This document shows, piece by piece, positions 19,780 to 28,069 of a DNA stretch of 64,000 bases (position 1 is its first letter; every line of letters starts with the position of its first letter). The stretch is from Sulfitobacter sp. SK011 (GTDB lineage: Bacteria > Pseudomonadota > Alphaproteobacteria > Rhodobacterales > Rhodobacteraceae). The notes beneath the pieces were generated by a model. It searched no databases and was not told the origin of the DNA. It saw only the letters and a program-made list of their open reading frames with translations. Both the position numbers and the translations under genes were made by a program. The stretch covers positions 4,022,001 through 4,086,000 of the forward strand of contig NZ_CP025803.1 of assembly GCF_003352065.1 (NCBI RefSeq). Direction: 5' to 3'.

Positions 19780-20659
19780 TGCCGGCAATCTAATGCGGAT
19801 GAGGGTCCGCCAGCCTGATACCGGATTAGGAGGACCGTCCAAAAGAGGATCGATACAAAAGGATGCCGATTATCTACGCTGCAGCAAAAGACGCCAATGT
19901 AATCGCCCGCAACAAGGCGGCATCAGCGCAGGACATGGTTACATCTGGAATGCAAACCTGTCGCTGTCCGGGTCCGACCTGGAAGAGGCCTGAATAAAAT
20001 GTCCCCGGCGCAATCTTGATGGCGCATGGGACCCAATTCCCACCTGGTCCCTTCACAATCGCCCCACGGCGAACGTTCTGAGCGCCCGGTGGTGGGCTGG
20101 CAGCCATCTCGGAGAGATCGAACAGTTTTTTGATATCGCAGTTCAATTCGATTCCTTTCTTCGATTTGGGTAGGTAATAGACCGATATTATGTTCGAAAA
20201 ATGGCACCTTTTTGCCGATCTTGATCCATCTGTTCAATTTCTCTTGAGCTATCGCAGTGGGATGGCCTGACCATTCATCCCCGTCTTAAATCTCTGATCG
20301 GTAATGCAACCTATAGGTGATTGAATAGGGTCCAGAATGAGACATAATGGCCTGATTCAGCCTAGAATCCGCCCTACCGCAGGAAGCCGACCCATCGTGA
20401 TTATGAACGACAGAAAGCATCTGCCATCATCACAAACGCAAAAACCGCATCAGCAGTCAGTATTCGCCTGTCCAAGAGTAACGACTTCAAATCAGGCTGG
20501 GTGAGGATTGCCAAAAAAGCGCACTTCTCGCAATAAGTGAACCTTGTTGAAAGGTAAGGTGTTATTTATGGTAATTTCAAAGTATTCATGTCAGTCAATG
20601 ACCGACCAAAAGATTATTGGTTGCTCATTTTTTTGTTATTAAACGTGCGGAGATAGAGT
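19780..20659. other. Long gene-poor stretch, AT-richer towards the right
   Basis: About 880 bases with several short open frames on both strands but no ribosome-site-supported or recognisable protein. The last 150 bases are AT-rich and must hold the promoter of the regulator at 20660; no clear -35/-10 pair is visible. No tRNA, repeat array or transposase remnant was recognised. Confidence 0.4.
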
Positions 20660-21541
20660 TTGTATCAGTCCAAAGACAGTGGTGGCGTAACTGTAGCTAT
20701 GTTGCGCGCTTTTATAACTTTAAGCAAAACTTTGAATTTAACTAAGGCATGCGACGAACTGAAAACAACGAGACAGACTGTGCGACGGCACATCAATGAC
20801 CTCGAAAGGATCAAGGGACAGCCACTATTTGTAGTTGAAAATCGCGAATATTCGATGACACCTTTTGGAAAGGCGTCAGTTGCAGACGCTGAGACCATAT
20901 TAAGGCACATCGAAACCTGGTCGGGCCAGTCTCAGGTCACCAAGCAAAGTTCGCAATGGCTGGAAGTGAGCAGCTATCTCGACCCTGACGGACGTGAGTT
21001 TTTTTCCCAGCAGCAGCCTATGTTTCGGCTGGCCTCCAACGGCCTGCCCATTATGAAGACCGCCCTTGGTGCCTGGGGGATGGCTCAAACGCAAATCGAA
21101 GATCCTGCGATGGCCGACGTCAGGCCCTATCTGGTGATCTACAGAAAGGGCGTGAACGGTTGGGTTTTTGTCGAAGTGGGCAAGAGTTCAGCTTATGCAA
21201 AATGGTTTGGATGGGCTTGGTCAAAAAGCGCCATCGGAAAACTGATGCAGGAAGACAACGTTGGCGATGATTTCAATGAATTCATCTCTGGGGCTTATTC
21301 ACGCATCTACGGCGAAGGGGGTGTTCGCCTTGATCACCTTTATGCCTATCTTCCGAAAGAAGACAGCGACGAGGTGATACCGGTCAGTTTTCAACGCTTG
21401 TTGATGGGCTGCGTCTTTCCTGATGGGACTCCAGGTCTTGGCGTTCTGGTTCTAATCACGAACGATATCGAAATCGATGCTCTTGAGTCTGTGGATGTTC
21501 CTGGCGTACCGCAGGAACTTGTCATGGACTTCGAACTTTAG
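20660..21541 (+). CDS. LysR-type HTH regulator with unfamiliar sensor domain
   Basis: A 293-residue protein with TTG start; GGAGA lies seven bases upstream. Residues about 10-75 form a LysR-like winged helix ('AMLRAFITLSKTLNLTKACD', 'TTRQTVRRHINDLER', 'QPLFVVENREYSMTPFG'). The rest does not read as a LysR periplasmic-binding-type effector domain. It has 'YLVIYRKGVNGWVFVEVGKS' and 'AKWFGWAWSKSAIGKLMQED', which look more like a PAS-like or unknown mixed fold. It would act as a DNA-binding regulator, probably of the two genes that follow (unknown protein and MFS transporter), which are separated by a stem-loop region. The ligand is unknown. Confidence 0.7.
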   Translation: MYQSKDSGGVTVAMLRAFITLSKTLNLTKACDELKTTRQTVRRHINDLERIKGQPLFVVENREYSMTPFGKASVADAETILRHIETWSGQSQVTKQSSQWLEVSSYLDPDGREFFSQQQPMFRLASNGLPIMKTALGAWGMAQTQIEDPAMADVRPYLVIYRKGVNGWVFVEVGKSSAYAKWFGWAWSKSAIGKLMQEDNVGDDFNEFISGAYSRIYGEGGVRLDHLYAYLPKEDSDEVIPVSFQRLLMGCVFPDGTPGLGVLVLITNDIEIDALESVDVPGVPQELVMDFEL

Positions 21542-21560
21542 TTGGTCTTTGTGTTAAATA

Positions 21561-21586
21561 TAAATGTGGGGCAAGTACCCCATTTA
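21561..21586 (+). promoter_or_regulatory. Stem-loop between regulator and acyltransferase-like gene
   Basis: TAAATGTGGGG (21561-21571) and CCCCATTTA (21578-21586) pair with a two-base bulge and a 6-base loop, about 50 bases before the next start. AT-rich sequence surrounds it. It could be a terminator for the regulator gene or an operator; there is no T-run. Confidence 0.35.
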
Positions 21587-21634
21587 AATGAAAAATTCTG
21601 TTAAGGCCGAGTAGGTCAATACAAGGGAAAGCTA

Positions 21635-22390
21635 ATGTCAGCACTCGGCCTATACAACACGATCAATAGCGTCTCGGGCATTATCAAGAAGCTTGAAGAA
21701 GCAGGGATGCGTGTTGAGATCGGAGACGACTTTGCGGCTTACCGAAGGATACGGAACTTACAGAAAGACCGATCAGGACTGTATCCGATGTTCGATGTTA
21801 CTTGTTCTTACGTCGATCAGTCCAACGCATTCTGGGTTTGCGGATTTAATGAAACCGACGAGCTGGTTCACACGCAGGCAATAAGACTGTTGGATTTGTC
21901 AGGCGTAACACTTGGCCAGCACATGGACATGCACCGGCACAAGTACATGACGCCAAACTCAACACCTGATCCGGATCGCACCTATTATTCTCGACCCCAA
22001 GCCCTGCATAAGATCACTGGAAAAGTCTGCTATCACGGTGATTTCTGGCTGAAGGCTGGTGATGGCGGGCATAGAAAGCTGGGCTTAACACCTCTTCTTT
22101 CGCGCTTCGTTCTGGAAATGGCGCTGAAGACCTGGGTGCCTGACTATGTGTTCGGCTTTGTACCGACAACATTGTCGTACAAAGGAATCCAGGCTCGCTA
22201 CGGCTATACCCACTGCGAACCCGGTGTATGGCTTGGACCTGACAATCAAGTGACCGATGAAGACGCACTTGTCTGGATGAACACGGAAGAGATCATGCAC
22301 TTCCTGGAGATCCAACCCGGAGAAATGTCACATGATCGCCATAATGCTGCACAAAGTTTGATGGTAAGACCAATTGGTGTCGTTGCTTGA
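21635..22390 (+). CDS. Unknown protein, possibly GNAT-fold acyltransferase
   Basis: A 251-residue protein that I do not recognise by name. Its layout recalls N-acyltransferases: an early 'YRRIRNLQKDRSGLYPMFDV', a strand pair with 'AFWVCGFNETDELVHTQAIR', and a later 'YVFGFVPTTLSYKGIQARYG' followed by 'YTHCEPGVWLG'. The 'G..R.GY' late in the chain is typical of GNAT-like folds, but a clear acetyl-CoA loop (Q/RxxGxG/A) is not seen. The stop overlaps the start of the MFS transporter gene (TGATG), so the two are co-translated. A product made here may be exported by that transporter; this is inference. Confidence 0.55.
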   Translation: MSALGLYNTINSVSGIIKKLEEAGMRVEIGDDFAAYRRIRNLQKDRSGLYPMFDVTCSYVDQSNAFWVCGFNETDELVHTQAIRLLDLSGVTLGQHMDMHRHKYMTPNSTPDPDRTYYSRPQALHKITGKVCYHGDFWLKAGDGGHRKLGLTPLLSRFVLEMALKTWVPDYVFGFVPTTLSYKGIQARYGYTHCEPGVWLGPDNQVTDEDALVWMNTEEIMHFLEIQPGEMSHDRHNAAQSLMVRPIGVVA

Positions 22391-23613
22391 TGGCATTTAA
22401 TGATTTCCAACGGATGTCGATAAGATCAATGTCAGACAGTGCTTGCATTGAACCGAAAAAACAGCGTTTTGCGATGACCTTGGCGTCACGCAGAACGATC
22501 ATCAGTTCGATTGCCGCAAGCATTGCTTTCGTGATGGAATTGACTTTGGTTCCGCTGGTTCTTCCAGCAATTCAGACATTTTATGATTTGACGCTCAGCC
22601 ACGTTGCCTGGGTCTTCAACTCCTATGGTATCTCGGTGGCACTTGGTGTCATCGTTGGAGGCTTGATCGGGGATGCTTTCAACATCAAAAGAGTATTTGC
22701 TACCGGCGTCGTGATGTTCGCCTTGGGGGCAGCCATCGTTGCATATGCAGCGAACTTCGAGATGCTGATTGCAGGTCGCGTTCTGCAGGGTTTTGGGGGT
22801 GGTATTTTCTCGCCATTGGTCCCGCTTCTCCTCACCAGAACGTTGCCGCATCGACCGGGTAAGATCCTAATCATATGGGGCAGTTTAACAGGGTACGTGG
22901 CGACTTTTGCCCCTCTGGCCCTTAGCCAGACGATCACATCCACCGGTTGGCAATCGGTATTTGTTCTATTCGCAGTTCTCGCAGGCGTCGCGCTGATCTT
23001 GTCTGTGAAAACGGAAGCCGGGAAATTTATGCCCAGCGCCCAGAAGTTACCAAATCTGGGTTTGCTGTTTGGCACAGGCGATGTCTGGCTCGTCTTCGGC
23101 TACATCTTCTGTACATATGGTGCCATCACCTTTTTCCTGTTCAGACTACCGCTCTGGTTGGCAGATATTGACTACAGTGTGAATTCGATTGGCCTCATCC
23201 TGGCTGCGATTTGGCTCTCATTTTCAATCGTCGGAACGCTCCTGCGAAATTGGGTGGACAGCTACCATGTGCGGATTATCGTTCTGGCGGCACCGTTCCT
23301 GATCGCGGCCAGCTTTCTGGTCGTATACTTCTACCATGGAATAGGATGGCTCACTTTATCCGCTGCATTGGTTGGGGCTGGATTTGCCTGCAGCAATGCG
23401 CCATCAACCCAATTGGTCCTGCAATTCGCTCCGCAAAGTCTGAGCGCCATCTGCACAAGCCTCGATATCACATTCGCAAGGCTTGGAGGCGTTGCAGCAG
23501 TTGCTTTGCTGGCACAGGCAGGGTTTGCCGCGTCCGTTGGGTCGGTTGTTCTGCTGTCGTTTGTCGCTCTGATCTGTGCGCTGGTTTTCTTGCGAAAAGT
23601 CGTCGATAGCTAG
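22390..23613 (+). CDS. MFS transporter
   Basis: A 407-residue membrane protein of the major facilitator superfamily with about 12 membrane helices. The start at 22390 overlaps the previous stop as TGATG. Family features: 'FVMELTLVPLVLPAIQTFYD' in helix 1, 'VGGLIGDAFNIKRVFATGVV' (motif A-like loop 2-3) and 'AGRVLQGFGGGIFSPLVPLL' (helix 4). This helix 4 pattern is typical of the DHA2-like drug:proton antiporters, so export of a small molecule is most likely. It is co-translated with the acyltransferase-like unknown gene and follows the LysR-like regulator, so the three probably make up one export unit. Confidence 0.85.
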   Translation: MAFNDFQRMSIRSMSDSACIEPKKQRFAMTLASRRTIISSIAASIAFVMELTLVPLVLPAIQTFYDLTLSHVAWVFNSYGISVALGVIVGGLIGDAFNIKRVFATGVVMFALGAAIVAYAANFEMLIAGRVLQGFGGGIFSPLVPLLLTRTLPHRPGKILIIWGSLTGYVATFAPLALSQTITSTGWQSVFVLFAVLAGVALILSVKTEAGKFMPSAQKLPNLGLLFGTGDVWLVFGYIFCTYGAITFFLFRLPLWLADIDYSVNSIGLILAAIWLSFSIVGTLLRNWVDSYHVRIIVLAAPFLIAASFLVVYFYHGIGWLTLSAALVGAGFACSNAPSTQLVLQFAPQSLSAICTSLDITFARLGGVAAVALLAQAGFAASVGSVVLLSFVALICALVFLRKVVDS

Positions 23614-23997
23614 TTTCTGTTGGCTCTGTCGCAGTGCCTTGCGCATCAATCGACCCTGAGCGGACAATGGCATGCAGCGATCGTGAACCAGCCCGCCTCT
23701 TACACCGCACCGCTCTGAACCCTGAGTTCATTGATTTAGACATATCCATATTTATGGGCTGGTGCGTTTAATCCCCCGCTTTGGCCTTGCTACATTAACC
23801 CACCCGCGCACGCGCCCCGGGATGAAATCACATTCTCGTTGTGAATGATGGAGCCTTTGGGGGCCGGGTCGGGTGCTCAAATAGATTGCAGCGCAAACCA
23901 AAGACACCGTCCAGATTTTGAACCGAAGATACTGGTTAAGTTAACAGCGGCTTGCTAGACCACAGCCCAGGTCACAAAAGAACTGGAAGAAGTCGAG
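23614..23997. other. Intergenic region before the polysaccharide-type genes
   Basis: About 384 bases without a supported gene; the minus-strand open frames over it are extensions opposite the MFS gene. No terminator with a T-run, no tRNA and no complete insertion sequence end were found. Confidence 0.4.
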
Positions 23998-25074
23998 ATG
24001 ATGCGGAAATGCTTGATCGTTCAGTTTGAACCTCGTCATGAAGAGGTGCTTCCTTCAGTCATCGCGGCATGTAATTTTGCAGGCTATCGACCCACAGTTC
24101 TGCTGAACCGCAGGATTAAGCGGGTCCGCGGTGACATCTTTCAGCTTGTTCAGGGGGGCATTGCAGATATTCGATATCATTCTTTGTCGCCGGATCAGGA
24201 CGCAGAAGCGGTTGATTGGGATCGCGAGTTGGCAGACGACATAGATTTCGTCATCGTAAATACATTAAACCGACCCAAGGTCGCGAACTGGGCGAAACGA
24301 TGCGGCAAGCCGGTCATTGCGCTGATACACAATGTCGACCAATTCATGAAAAACCCCAAATTCACTGATCTATTGGGGCGGCCTGATTTTGTATTCATGA
24401 CCTTGGGAATGCATGTGACGTCCGCATTGAACGCGCGTACCGATGGGAAATACATAGATAAATTTGGGTTCCTTGCCCCCTATGTGCTCACCGACACACC
24501 GCAAGATTATCACGTGTCGACCCCACGCAAAGTTGTTGTTCCGGGCAACTTGACGTTGCGATCGCGGAACTACCTTGGACTGATTGATGCATTGTCTGCC
24601 GATCCTGCGCGATGGGAAAATCTTGTCTTTGAGTTTCCGTCCAGCGGTGACTCTCGGGATCTGGTTGCAGACGCTATCGCAGAAAATAAATTGAGCCATA
24701 AGATCACGATCTTGCCTGCGGGTGCGAACAATGAAGTGCCGCATGAAGATGTTTTTAATTGCTTTCGTTCGGCAACGTTCTTCCACCCGTTGATCGCAGA
24801 TGGTTTTGCACAATATCAAACGATCAAAATAACTTCGACCACATCTATGTCGGTTGGCTTTGGTGTTCCGATGATCATGGATCGCTATTCTGAATCCTGC
24901 TACCGGTTTCCGATGCTCGTCTCTGACCACTCAATTGAAGCGACGCTCGACCGTCTCTCGACAGCTGAGGAACGGGAGTTGATGGACATCAGCGCCAAGC
25001 TCACTGCGTATCGGACAGATATGACAGTGCGATCTGGTCGAGATATGGCGCGAATGATCTCCTTGATCGTATAG
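23998..25074 (+). CDS. Glycosyltransferase-like protein, GT-B-type fold
   Basis: A 358-residue cytosolic protein with no signal peptide. The order of elements fits a two-domain glycosyltransferase: N-terminal 'CLIVQFEPRHEEVLPSVIAA' and 'FVIVNTLNRPKVANWAKRCG', then 'KVVVPGNLTLRSRNYLGLID', 'HKITILPAGANNEVPHEDVF' and 'FFHPLIADGFAQYQTIKITS'. The last segment looks like the place where GT-B enzymes bind the nucleotide sugar. I do not recognise a named family. It is next to a hydrolase, a GT61-FkbM fusion and a sulfotransferase-glycosyltransferase fusion, which supports a role in a surface polysaccharide or glycan. Confidence 0.5.
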   Translation: MMRKCLIVQFEPRHEEVLPSVIAACNFAGYRPTVLLNRRIKRVRGDIFQLVQGGIADIRYHSLSPDQDAEAVDWDRELADDIDFVIVNTLNRPKVANWAKRCGKPVIALIHNVDQFMKNPKFTDLLGRPDFVFMTLGMHVTSALNARTDGKYIDKFGFLAPYVLTDTPQDYHVSTPRKVVVPGNLTLRSRNYLGLIDALSADPARWENLVFEFPSSGDSRDLVADAIAENKLSHKITILPAGANNEVPHEDVFNCFRSATFFHPLIADGFAQYQTIKITSTTSMSVGFGVPMIMDRYSESCYRFPMLVSDHSIEATLDRLSTAEERELMDISAKLTAYRTDMTVRSGRDMARMISLIV

Positions 25075-25078
25075 ATCA

Positions 25079-25864
25079 CTATTTTGGCGTCACCGCTGAC
25101 ACCAACGCATCCGCGGCGTTTGACGAAGAAGGTTGCACAAGGTGACCGGAGTCAAAATCCTGCCTGAAAACAGCGCCATTTCGCCGCATCAAGCGTCTGA
25201 ACCTGTAAGGTCTGCCGTTTATCGCAGCACTGATTATATCGGACAATTGCTGCTTGCGTTTCAGCTTCCTGCTTAGGTTATGGCCTTGGTCTTGAACGAT
25301 ATAATGGCGCAATCCATGAAACTGAGAGAATTTCTGTGCATGTAGCAATTCCCCGGGCGTATCCCCATGAACGATGAAAACGGTTTGACCTTCCGTTCTT
25401 CGCAGCCTGACCTCTGGGAAGTCATAGGTTTTGATGTTCTTTCTGTATTTTCTCCACCGCTTTTCTTCCGGCATAACATCCGGTGAGACTGAATATTGCG
25501 GCACAATTGCCAACACGGTCTTTGCCCCAACCAAATCTTTGAGAAGCAAGGCCATCGTCCCCCCCATGGAATTGCCCAACAAGTGAATGTCAGAAGTTCC
25601 CACCTCCTTGGCGAACGCCCCGATCCGATCAATTATTTGGGCACTTACACCATCACCGTTCAGCCAACTCCGGCTCTTGTCGCTGATGAAGAGGGCATGG
25701 TTTTTCTGATCTTCTGTCGCGGATTTGAAAAACTCAAAAGGAGGGTATTCATCGGGGTTCTGCCCCACACCACTTAGAACAACAACCAGCTTGTCCGATG
25801 TCCCGCGCCAGCAGGCCATCCGCAAAGGTTCCTTTGCCTGAATTATCTCAAGTTCTTGCTTCAA
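25079..25864 (-). CDS. Alpha/beta hydrolase-like protein
   Basis: A 261-residue protein. Features of the alpha/beta hydrolase fold are 'LVVVLSGVGQNPDEYPP', the nucleophile elbow 'HLLGNSMGGTMALLL' (Gly-x-Ser-x-Gly, Ser in 'GNSMGG'), 'GQTVFIVHGDTPGELLHAQK' with a candidate acid, and 'VQDQGHNLSRKL' with the catalytic His. The start is a TTG at 25864; an ATG 15 codons further in, after AAGGA, is the alternative. It converges with the glycosyltransferase-like gene, four bases apart. A role as an esterase, deacetylase or acyltransferase on surface glycans is possible from the neighbourhood; the substrate is not visible. Confidence 0.7.
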   Translation of the reverse strand: MKQELEIIQAKEPLRMACWRGTSDKLVVVLSGVGQNPDEYPPFEFFKSATEDQKNHALFISDKSRSWLNGDGVSAQIIDRIGAFAKEVGTSDIHLLGNSMGGTMALLLKDLVGAKTVLAIVPQYSVSPDVMPEEKRWRKYRKNIKTYDFPEVRLRRTEGQTVFIVHGDTPGELLHAQKFSQFHGLRHYIVQDQGHNLSRKLKRKQQLSDIISAAINGRPYRFRRLMRRNGAVFRQDFDSGHLVQPSSSNAADALVSAVTPK

Positions 25865-25918
25865 CAGAAACCGTTTTGCATTCTTGGCATGGTCGAGATG
25901 TCCATTGCTCGCCCTCTC

Positions 25919-27775
25919 TTAATTGTTTCTCTGCGCCGCCCAGACAAATTCTGATGATTTTCGGGGCACTGGATCAAGGCCAGATTGTCTCAGAAGCTGC
26001 TTACAACGCGACATCCCATCCATACCATAGACATCTGGATGGAACTCCATGACCACCACATTGATCCCTGACAAATCAGCGCCTTCAAGGAAATCAAGCT
26101 CTCCACCTTCAATATCCATTAACAGAACTGTGGGAGCGAAATCCGCTTTCACGGCTGCATAATCATACGCTGGCACTGTAATTTGCTCAGACAGTTCACG
26201 TTTTGGGGTGTCTAATGATGAAAATGCAAAGCGCTTGGAGACATTGAATGTGACACTTTCAGGAACGTCATTGCCGCTTAGAAGTGCGCCATTGGTCACC
26301 GAAATGGTGTGATCCACCTTATTGTGCTTGTAGGTCGCCTCAATCACAGGGATCAAATTCGGGTTTGCTTCAAAGGAAAGCACCTTCTGAGGTTTACAAT
26401 TATGCGCGATCGTTGTGCCGACAATCCCAATGCCGGCCCCACATTCCAGGACCCGGTCCGTTGACTTGACAAGATGTAGAGCGCCCGCAATTTCCTCTTT
26501 TTCATATCGCCCGTTGTTTATCTTTCGAACCAACCATTTGGGGTCGGTGGCAAAGGATTTGGGCACTTGGATACCATGGCAACTGGCGACGATCCCTTTT
26601 GGCAGAGCGTCTGGAGCAGGTTTGGATTGGGGGCGGAAGGTGAATTTACTGCTCTTTTCGAGATCTTTGAGATAGCGGCGTTGGGTGGCTTCACTGGTTT
26701 CTTTCCACCCCTTATTTGTTGCCATGCCCGCATCAGCCAGTTGTTTGCCTAATGCCGGCAGATCAAGTGTCGCCAATGAAAACCGGTCAACGCGCTTCCT
26801 GTCTGATCTAATCCAATTTTCGCCAATTGCATCTATTACCAGCGGGCGCGTACCGGAAAACGATGCCAGATGATTTTCGATCCCGCCAGCGGCGGATGAA
26901 CTGCGCCGCTTGATCATCGCAATTTTCTGATCTGGCCTGGCAACCATCGCAAGAAGATGCAGGGCGGATCCATCAGGGGCGACAATCTCGCGTGCTGCTT
27001 TGTATCGCGCGATCTGCGTTTCGACGTCTTCCTGTTGCGGGTGAAATATGGTGTACCTGCTTTTCTTTAGCTGCTCCTCAACGACCGTCTCACCGATTAT
27101 TCCACCACGCCGCGCACCAAAGGCTGAGCGCGAAATATAGAGCCGTTCGGGTCCTTCCGGCGAAATGTTTTGTGCAAAATTTTCTTTAATGAAGGCTCTG
27201 AATTTAGGGGTACCGGTTGTCATGCGCGACATCCCAAACCCCTGCCCCGGCACCCAAAGTTTCGTCACTTCCGTTAGGGCGCTCACAATGCCGATTGGGG
27301 CCTTGATCCCAAGATGGGTAAATATCTGGTCTTGAAAACGCGATAAGAATGGGTTTTCAGCCGTATGCCATCTGACAGCTTTGCCATCCGACGACGCATA
27401 TGGGCGTTTCCTTAAGAACAGCACACCGTCGATCTTGCCTGGAATCTCGCCATACCCCCAGATGCGACCAAGCGTTTCCACTAGAAAATGCCCAAAATGA
27501 TCATGGAGGACGCCACCCCAAAGATAGGTGCCTTCCAATACGTCCTTGGGGGCCGACAAATCCAAAACCTTGGGGAGGGTCATGAGTGGTTTCCCTCGCC
27601 ACAGCACAGTATCGTGGCAGTAGCTCTTGTCACGGTCGAAAACGCCACATTCCTGAACCAGCCCTCTGTGAACAGAAGGTACCACATATGCGCCATCTAA
27701 TTCGCGGATCTGATGGGCCCAATTCTGCAAGTCAGTGGGATTCGGCGGCTGCATAGCCGCTTCATTGACGTTCAT
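25919..27775 (-). CDS. GT61 glycosyltransferase-FkbM methyltransferase fusion
   Basis: A 618-residue protein joining two enzymes. Residues about 20-330 match the DUF563/GT61 family ('GTYLWGGVLHDHFGHFLVET', 'RLYISRSAFGARRGGII', 'IVAPDGSALHLLAMVARP'). Residues about 405-618 match FkbM-type SAM-dependent methyltransferases ('VLECGAGIGIVGTTIAHN', 'VLSFEANPNLIPVIEATYKH', 'TVLLMDIEGGELDFLEGADL'). GT61 enzymes transfer sugars such as xylose or GlcNAc, and FkbM enzymes methylate sugar hydroxyls, so the product could be an O-methylated glycan. ATG at 27775 has AGGT ten bases upstream; GTG at 27793 is possible. It is divergent from the sulfotransferase fusion at 28070. Confidence 0.82.
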   Translation of the reverse strand: MNVNEAAMQPPNPTDLQNWAHQIRELDGAYVVPSVHRGLVQECGVFDRDKSYCHDTVLWRGKPLMTLPKVLDLSAPKDVLEGTYLWGGVLHDHFGHFLVETLGRIWGYGEIPGKIDGVLFLRKRPYASSDGKAVRWHTAENPFLSRFQDQIFTHLGIKAPIGIVSALTEVTKLWVPGQGFGMSRMTTGTPKFRAFIKENFAQNISPEGPERLYISRSAFGARRGGIIGETVVEEQLKKSRYTIFHPQQEDVETQIARYKAAREIVAPDGSALHLLAMVARPDQKIAMIKRRSSSAAGGIENHLASFSGTRPLVIDAIGENWIRSDRKRVDRFSLATLDLPALGKQLADAGMATNKGWKETSEATQRRYLKDLEKSSKFTFRPQSKPAPDALPKGIVASCHGIQVPKSFATDPKWLVRKINNGRYEKEEIAGALHLVKSTDRVLECGAGIGIVGTTIAHNCKPQKVLSFEANPNLIPVIEATYKHNKVDHTISVTNGALLSGNDVPESVTFNVSKRFAFSSLDTPKRELSEQITVPAYDYAAVKADFAPTVLLMDIEGGELDFLEGADLSGINVVVMEFHPDVYGMDGMSRCKQLLRQSGLDPVPRKSSEFVWAAQRNN

Positions 27776-28069
27776 CGGTAGCGTTACCTGCACTGCGTAG
27801 CATCTCTTCCGGAGGCTTTTCTTTGGATCACCTATAGCGAGAAATCGGTCATAATGCCAGTTTTTTCCCCCCTTTCCGATCCCCGCGCGTCAAGACAAAG
27901 CAGTGTCTGCGTCACCCTAAAGAACTTAGGAAGTGCCTCATTTCATAAGACTTTCCCGTATTGAAAGATAGGCGAGACCTAGCAAAATTCCCGGACATCA
28001 GCTGTTGTATGAAAGCAATCAACCACTCATAATTCCCAAAAACAGAATGCACACGGAAAGGTTACGAGA

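Noticed and set aside
19874-20146. Minus-strand frame beginning MNCDIKKLFDLSE, somewhat like the start of DUF2277 proteins
   Set aside because: Similarity stops after about 12 residues and the rest is not protein-like; a decayed gene cannot be shown.
23622-23640. GGCTCTGTCGCAGTGCC, similar to an IS6-family end
   Set aside because: No partner end and no transposase remnant in the neighbourhood.
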